NCBI GenBank assembly: GCA_009777725.1
Contig: WRLG01000022.1
Location: 1 to 55,604, forward strand
DNA from: Oscillospiraceae bacterium
GTDB taxonomy: Bacteria; Bacillota; Clostridia; Oscillospirales; Ruminococcaceae
Direction of reading: 5' to 3'
Length of the DNA: 55,604 nt
Within the stretch, counting starts at the first letter, position 1; each line of letters begins with the position of its first letter. Positions 50,999-55,604 of the stretch are shown one piece after another. Under the pieces are notes generated by a model. The model made no database searches, was not told where the DNA came from, and saw only the letters and a list, made by a program, of their open reading frames with translations. A program made the translations under genes and the position numbers.

Positions 50999-51507
50999 GT
51001 ACGTTTATTGATGATTTTATTGAAGAATCGGGGATGAAGTTTGGGGCATTTGCAAAAGATGTCCGCTTTAAAGTTGAGAACTCGCAAATTCATAAATCGC
51101 TTGGCAAGGGGTTTAAAATTGTCGAATTTATCGCCTTGAAAGAAAACCGCATTATCTTTGTTGAAGCAAAGTCTAAAGGGTTTATACCAAATATAAGCGT
51201 TGAGTATTTGGACAGCAAAATCAAAGATATTGCAGAAAAATTTGAAAATTCCGCAGATTTATTTTTGAGTGTATATATAAAATGGCAAGCGGATAAATAC
51301 TCTGAAATAGGGGATAGGCTTTTAAATGCCAATTATTCCAAAATCACGGGAATATTTTATCTTGTAATTAATGGTGCTGATGATAGTATTTGCATGGAAT
51401 TAACTAAAATGCTTCAAGCCAAATTAAAACGCAAACTGACGATACATAACTTTAATTTGCTGGTAATAAATAACATTACAGCAAGTGAATATGGGCTTAT
51501 AAGTTAA
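50995..51507 (+). CDS. PD-(D/E)XK-like partner of the ATPase
   Basis: 170 residues from a GTG at 50995, behind AGGAAGG; it overlaps the ATPase stop by four bases. The stretch FKIVEFIALKENRIIFVEAKSKG has the restriction-endonuclease pattern: Glu44 on one strand, then Glu57-x-Lys59 on the next. The rest is alpha/beta and ends with NLLVINNITASEYGL. Probably a DNA- or RNA-cutting effector controlled by the ATPase. Not a named family to my knowledge. Confidence 0.6.
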   Translation: MSTFIDDFIEESGMKFGAFAKDVRFKVENSQIHKSLGKGFKIVEFIALKENRIIFVEAKSKGFIPNISVEYLDSKIKDIAEKFENSADLFLSVYIKWQADKYSEIGDRLLNANYSKITGIFYLVINGADDSICMELTKMLQAKLKRKLTIHNFNLLVINNITASEYGLIS

Positions 51508-51575
51508 ATTCGGTTTTTGACTTCGAGAAGCTAGCAATAACCATATAATTTTAATAAAACAAAGGAGTAATTCAA

Positions 51576-53036
51576 ATGAAAAAGTTTATTTCAATTCTAA
51601 CAGCCTTTGCAATCGCATTTTCTCTGACAACAATCTCCCCCGCCTATAATACGCCTGTTTTCGCAGAGGAGCAAAAAATTTTGGAATACACGCCGCAAGG
51701 CGATGAATTCAGCGGTTATACTTTTGATTATTACGTTAATCCCGATGGGAAAACATTAACCATAATAAATGCTGATTATGACTTCTCTTATAGGGATGGA
51801 CATTTAATTATTCCCGAAAAAATAGGCAAATATGAGGTTTCGGCAATAGAAAAAAGCGACATATGGTTTGTGGAGAGCGTAAGCATACCTGCAAACAGCA
51901 AATATTTCAAGCTTGTAGATGATGTTCTTTATACTTATGATATGGAAACTTTAATATTCTATCTGAGAAAAGGAAAGGAAGAAAGCTTTACTGTCCCCAA
52001 ATCTGTAAAGCATATTTCGCCATATTCTTTTAATAACACCGGTCTCTTTTATAGCACTAAGCTAAACAAGGTTAATTTTAATGAAGGGTTGCTAACTATA
52101 GGAGAAAGCGCGTTTTTCCGTATGGTAATTGAGAGTTTCAGTATCCCCGCAAGTGTTGAGGAAATTGGCACGGATGCCTTGAATACACCCAGCTTAAAAA
52201 ATTTGCAGGTGCATAAAGATAGTGAGCATTTTACAATGGTGGACGGCAGTCTTTTAAGCAAGGATTTAAAAACCCTTGTTTGGTATCCCAATCTTGAAAG
52301 CAAGACAAGCTATACAATACCTGAAACGGTCATAACAGTAGTTGACCAAGCTCTAATCAGTTTAAGAGGAAGGAAAATTCATTCTTTAAAAATTACTAAA
52401 AATGTAGAATATTTATCTAACATAAGACTACCGCTTGTTGAAAATATCGCTATCGATAAAGAAAATAAGCACTATGCGGTAAAGGATAATGTTTTATATA
52501 CCAAGGATATGAAAAAACTGGTCTGCTATCCCGCAAACCGTGAGGGAAGCTCCTTTGTCGTCCCTAATACTGTTGAAGTGTTGGGGGAGAGCAGTTTTTG
52601 GTCAGCCTATAATATAGAAAGCATTAAGTTACCCAATAATCTGAAAAAAATAGAACCAAGTGCTTTTGAGTGGTCTGTTATAACCCAAATAACAATCCCA
52701 AAAAGGGTAACAGAAATCCCTTATAGGTGCTTTTTGCTATCTACTATTGAAAGAATCACATTTGAATCTGATACCTTGACAATTGGAAAAGAAGCTTTTT
52801 ATTATACGGAGCTTGAGGATATAACCTTGCCTGATAATACAGTTTATATCGGTGACTACGCTTTTGGTGATATTTCTAATCTATACTCAATAACCCTGCC
52901 CGCTTCAATTAGGTTTATCGGCAGAGATATTTTCATCAATGGATATGTTCGGAAAATTACAGTAACCAAGGGTAGCTATGCCGAGCAATATGTGGATAAG
53001 TTCTACCCGGATTATAAAGTGGTGGTTAGTGAATAA
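51576..53036 (+). CDS. Secreted BspA-type leucine-rich-repeat protein
   Basis: 486 residues behind AAAGGAG. The signal peptide (MKKFISILTAFAIAFSLTTI, cut near AYNTPVFA) leads into a chain of LRR_5 repeats (about 90-460: SFNNTGLFYSTKLNKVNF, IGESAFFRM, SIPASVEEIGTDAL, NIESIKLPNNLKKIEPSAFEW, YIGDYAFGDISNL). No membrane or LPxTG anchor is seen. BspA-like repeats bind host or matrix proteins in oral and gut bacteria. Expected to be released or weakly surface-bound. Confidence 0.85.
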   Translation: MKKFISILTAFAIAFSLTTISPAYNTPVFAEEQKILEYTPQGDEFSGYTFDYYVNPDGKTLTIINADYDFSYRDGHLIIPEKIGKYEVSAIEKSDIWFVESVSIPANSKYFKLVDDVLYTYDMETLIFYLRKGKEESFTVPKSVKHISPYSFNNTGLFYSTKLNKVNFNEGLLTIGESAFFRMVIESFSIPASVEEIGTDALNTPSLKNLQVHKDSEHFTMVDGSLLSKDLKTLVWYPNLESKTSYTIPETVITVVDQALISLRGRKIHSLKITKNVEYLSNIRLPLVENIAIDKENKHYAVKDNVLYTKDMKKLVCYPANREGSSFVVPNTVEVLGESSFWSAYNIESIKLPNNLKKIEPSAFEWSVITQITIPKRVTEIPYRCFLLSTIERITFESDTLTIGKEAFYYTELEDITLPDNTVYIGDYAFGDISNLYSITLPASIRFIGRDIFINGYVRKITVTKGSYAEQYVDKFYPDYKVVVSE

Positions 53037-53053
53037 AGCGAAAGGTTGATATT

Positions 53054-54193
53054 ATGCCCGTATACCTGGACAACGCCGCAACAACAAAGCCCTGCTCTGC
53101 CACTGTTTCGGCGGTTTATCAAAATATTGCCGAGGATTACGGCAACCCCTCGTCGCTTCATGCGGCGGGCTTGCGGGCGGAAAAAAATATACTCGAAGCG
53201 CGGAAAGCCATTGCCGCCGCGCTTGTTTGCGACCCCGCTTGCATTACGTTCAATTCGGGGGCAACGGAGGGGAACAACACCGCCGTGTTCGCGGCGCGAA
53301 GCTATGGCAAACGCAAAAAGAAAATAGTCATATCCGCGCTGGAGCATCCATCAGTAGAAGCCCCCGTGAAATATCTGGAGGAAAATGAGGGCTTTACCGT
53401 AACCAGAGTAAAGCCGGGGCGGAGCGGCACTATTGACGCGGACGTGTTTCTAGCCGCCGTTGACAATGATACCTGCTTTGCCTCCTGCCTGCTCGTAAAC
53501 AACGAAACGGGCGCGCTTCAGCCCGTAAGGCGTATTTTTTCGCGGCTCAAACAGGAATATCCCGATTGCCTTACCCATTGCGATGCAGTGCAAGGGTTCT
53601 TAAAAACCCGCTTTAAAGCCGAAGATTTAGCCGCCGCCTTAATAACTGTTTCGGCGCATAAGGTTCACGCCGTCAAGGGTTGCGGGGCAATGTATATGCG
53701 TAAGGGAACGCACCTGCCGCCGCTGATTATTGGAGGCGGGCAGGAGCGCGGCTTGCGGGCGGGGACTGAAAGTGTGCCGCTTATAGCGGGGTTTGGGGCG
53801 GCTGTCCGCGCGCTTTTGCCGTCTATGAATACCGCGGTAAGCAATGCCGAGGAAATCAATCATTATCTGCGAAAAAAGCTTGCTCCGCTCGAATATATAA
53901 CCATCCACTCCCCTGTTGAAAACACCTCGCCATTTATAATAAGCTTTTCCGTAAACGGCGTTCGTTCCGAGATATTACTGCACTACTTAGAGAGCAGGGA
54001 TATTTACGTTTCAAGCGGATCTGCCTGTGCAAGAGGCAAGCTTTCGCCCACGCTTCAAGCCATGGGCATACCAAATAAGCTGATTGATTCCGCCCTGCGC
54101 GTTTCGTTTTCCCGCACCACCACAATGGGCGAAATAGACCTGCTTGTTAAGGCGATTCAGGAGGGGGTTGTGAAGTTTGGGGTTGTATCATAG
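53054..54193 (+). CDS. Cysteine desulfurase (NifS/IscS type)
   Basis: 379 residues, AAAGG eight bases before the ATG. Class V aminotransferase fold: YLDNAATTKP at the N-terminus, Lys203 (PLP Schiff base) in TVSAHKVHAVKG, and Cys325 (active-site sulfur acceptor) in SSGSACARGK. It removes sulfur from cysteine for iron-sulfur clusters or tRNA thiolation. In Clostridia it is often beside thiI or nifU; neither is visible here. Confidence 0.92.
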   Translation: MPVYLDNAATTKPCSATVSAVYQNIAEDYGNPSSLHAAGLRAEKNILEARKAIAAALVCDPACITFNSGATEGNNTAVFAARSYGKRKKKIVISALEHPSVEAPVKYLEENEGFTVTRVKPGRSGTIDADVFLAAVDNDTCFASCLLVNNETGALQPVRRIFSRLKQEYPDCLTHCDAVQGFLKTRFKAEDLAAALITVSAHKVHAVKGCGAMYMRKGTHLPPLIIGGGQERGLRAGTESVPLIAGFGAAVRALLPSMNTAVSNAEEINHYLRKKLAPLEYITIHSPVENTSPFIISFSVNGVRSEILLHYLESRDIYVSSGSACARGKLSPTLQAMGIPNKLIDSALRVSFSRTTTMGEIDLLVKAIQEGVVKFGVVS

Positions 54194-54232
54194 TTTACCG
54201 CCCCTCTTCTTTTGTGCAAACTACACAACCCC

Positions 54233-54255
54233 ATATATATATATATATATATATA
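54233..54255. repeat. Dinucleotide repeat (AT)11
   Basis: 23 bases of perfect AT repeat. With the next two bases it ends in TATAAT (54252-54257). It lies between the desulfurase gene and the promoter of the secreted protein. A length change would alter the spacing of any promoter that uses it. Confidence 0.85.
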
Positions 54256-54278
54256 ATGCCGAAATCACCCCAAACCCC

Positions 54279-54307
54279 TTACATCTTTTCAATTTTTATG
54301 TTATGAT
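54279..54307 (+). promoter_or_regulatory. Promoter of the final secreted-protein gene
   Basis: TTACAT (54279-54284), 17-base spacer ending TGT, TATGAT (54302-54307), about 65 bases before the ATG. Confidence 0.6.
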
Positions 54308-54371
54308 TAAAGGCAGAGCAACGGAAAAATAGTTGCTTAATTATGTAAAAATAAGAGAGAGGGTTTATTTT

Positions 54372-55604
54372 ATGGGAAAACAAAAAACAAAAAAGCTGTT
54401 GGCTTTGCTGACGGCGGCGGCTTTGGCATTGTCGGTGACGTTAATTGCGCCTTTGACGGCAAGTGCTGACCCGGCGACTATTACAGTTACAGGCGCAGTT
54501 AGCATTTCTGATGATGCGCTGGGCGGTGGTGAGGTTGGATTTGAGGAAGATTCAGACCCCAATCCGGCGTATTCACCCCACGCAGAAACGGGGTATGAAC
54601 TTCAAGCCGGCGACACAATCATCGTTGAAAACGGCGCGACATTAAGCTATATCGAACGTATCAAAACAGCAACGACAATCATAGTAGAAGCCGGAGGGAC
54701 AATACAAACCGCGAACAACGGCACTGTATTTAAAGTAGAAACCTTTTACACTTTCTCTCCTAACACGGAAAAAACGACTTTGACCCTAGGCAATGGCGGT
54801 TGGGGTAGCGGCGGCGCGGGTTTGGAAAAGATTGTTCTTTCCGGCAATGGTGGTATTGGAATGTCCGGGAATATTAATTTGGAAAATGTTGCCTTTGAGG
54901 TTGTTGATGAGGGTGCGGACGTAGCTTTGCACTTGCCTAATAACGCTACCGTCGGCAGTGTGGATAATAGAGTGGGCGTTGGTTTAGTAGGCGGCTTAGC
55001 TTTTTCTTCGCGTGATGTTACAATTAAACAATTGACAAACAGCGGGAGTCTTAAAATTCTTTCCAGGAATGTTTTTGCAGAAGAAATGGTGAATCAATCT
55101 ACGGGGACAATTAGCATCTACTCGGCTGAAGTAACACCTATTGGTGTGACAAAATTAGATAATAAAGGCACTATTAACATAATGTACGGTGCAGAACTTA
55201 GTGTAGAAAATTTGACGCCGGGAAACGGAAATACAGGAACAATCAATAACCTTGGAGGTATTGGTCCCGATGACCAAATAAACACGCTTACCATTGGCGG
55301 AACATTTACAAACAGCGGAACAATTAACGTAGAAAAAGACGGCGTAGTTAACGTAAAAAGCACGCTTACTAACGCCGCAGACAAAACAGTAGCAATCAAA
55401 GCCGGCGGTACAGTAAACGTAGACGGAACAAGTGGCGCGTTTATAAACCGCGGAGAAGTAACAATAGCGGCGAGCACAAGCAGTCCTGCTGTTGAGGCAG
55501 GTTTGCTCACTATTTCAAATTTAGGCACAGGCAGTTTTTCTAATGAAGGAACACTGACAAACAACGGCGAAATTGAAATTGACAGCGGCATTTTATTAAG
55601 CCAC
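54372..55604 (+). CDS. Secreted repetitive beta-helix-like protein, 3' end outside window
   Basis: 411 codons without a stop up to the edge. The signal peptide (MGKQKTKKLLALLTAAALAL, cut near TASA) is followed by a repetitive, Asn/Gly/Thr-rich region with recurring strands: LTNSGSLKILS, TGTISIYS, LDNKGTINIMY, FTNSGTINVEKDGVVNV, LTNAADKTVAIK, LTNNGEIEID. This is typical of right-handed beta-helix adhesins or pectin-lyase-like surface proteins. Anchor and full length cannot be seen. The start is supported by GAGAGGG ten bases or so upstream. Confidence 0.75.
   Translation, partial: MGKQKTKKLLALLTAAALALSVTLIAPLTASADPATITVTGAVSISDDALGGGEVGFEEDSDPNPAYSPHAETGYELQAGDTIIVENGATLSYIERIKTATTIIVEAGGTIQTANNGTVFKVETFYTFSPNTEKTTLTLGNGGWGSGGAGLEKIVLSGNGGIGMSGNINLENVAFEVVDEGADVALHLPNNATVGSVDNRVGVGLVGGLAFSSRDVTIKQLTNSGSLKILSRNVFAEEMVNQSTGTISIYSAEVTPIGVTKLDNKGTINIMYGAELSVENLTPGNGNTGTINNLGGIGPDDQINTLTIGGTFTNSGTINVEKDGVVNVKSTLTNAADKTVAIKAGGTVNVDGTSGAFINRGEVTIAASTSSPAVEAGLLTISNLGTGSFSNEGTLTNNGEIEIDSGILLSH

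Noticed and set aside
53046-53347. Alternative frames inside the cysteine desulfurase and other core genes
   Set aside because: They lie fully within well-supported genes, lack SD sites, and have compositions typical of shadow frames.

Overview
The window looks like a chromosomal contig from an anaerobic, probably gut-associated Bacillota of class Clostridia. The evidence is a SpoIIE-type sporulation phosphatase, a glgB-glgC-glgD-glgA glycogen operon (glgD is a Firmicutes partner subunit), the Firmicutes order rplS-lepB-rbgA followed a little later by rnhB, a TIGR03936/DUF2344 protein, a DUF6062 protein, and AAAGGAG-type ribosome binding sites before nearly every gene. The assignment comes from gene content only. 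No rRNA or tRNA gene and no CRISPR array was seen.

Layout. 1-3.8 kb: end of a siphovirus-type tail module (5'-truncated tail gene, inserted lipoprotein gene, small protein, shortened Dit-like protein, Gp37-like tail protein). 3.8-5.05 kb: on the minus strand, a permuted papain-fold amidase/peptidase and an acidic repeat protein. 5.2-12.6 kb: housekeeping block with a PilZ protein behind a good promoter and a folded leader, a cytoplasmic GH5 glycosidase, RNase R, SecG, a membrane-anchored protein, a degenerate sensor-like protein and gap. 12.7-26.3 kb: accessory region with exported proteins (lipoprotein, beta-propeller, LRR protein), an Rpn-family nuclease plus a leftover tail of a second one, a radical SAM remnant, a geranylgeranyl-reductase-like flavoprotein, ribF, an amidase and a PIN/DinJ toxin-antitoxin pair. 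26.6-43.8 kb: mainly core genes (spoIIE, glgBCDA, a HipA-like kinase, a solute-binding protein, DUF2344, rplS, lepB, rbgA, aroA, aroC, rnhB). 43.8-51.5 kb: accessory/defence-like block (JAB-like protease, lipoprotein, Fic, MazEF, OGG, DUF6062, zinc-ribbon/ATPase/nuclease-like operon). 51.5 kb to the end: BspA-like LRR protein, cysteine desulfurase and the start of a repetitive secreted protein running off the window.

The most unusual feature is a pair of near-identical short elements, E1 at about 12.80-12.90 kb and E2 at about 19.44-19.60 kb. Each has a Shine-Dalgarno site, an ATG, a tandem GCAA tract (9 and 13 copies) that encodes a repeating Ala-Ser-Lys-Gln peptide, a TAA in or at the edge of the loop of a hairpin, and a run of exactly six T. 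The hairpin stems differ in sequence but keep pairing and T-run. E2 has a near-consensus promoter in front. In E1, losing one GCAA unit would fuse the leader in frame to the signal peptide of the next lipoprotein, so the element could act as a slippage switch, an attenuator or a small independent gene. A second candidate system is the compact operon at 49.9-51.5 kb: zinc-ribbon protein, short OLD/AAA-like ATPase and a PD-(D/E)XK-like partner.
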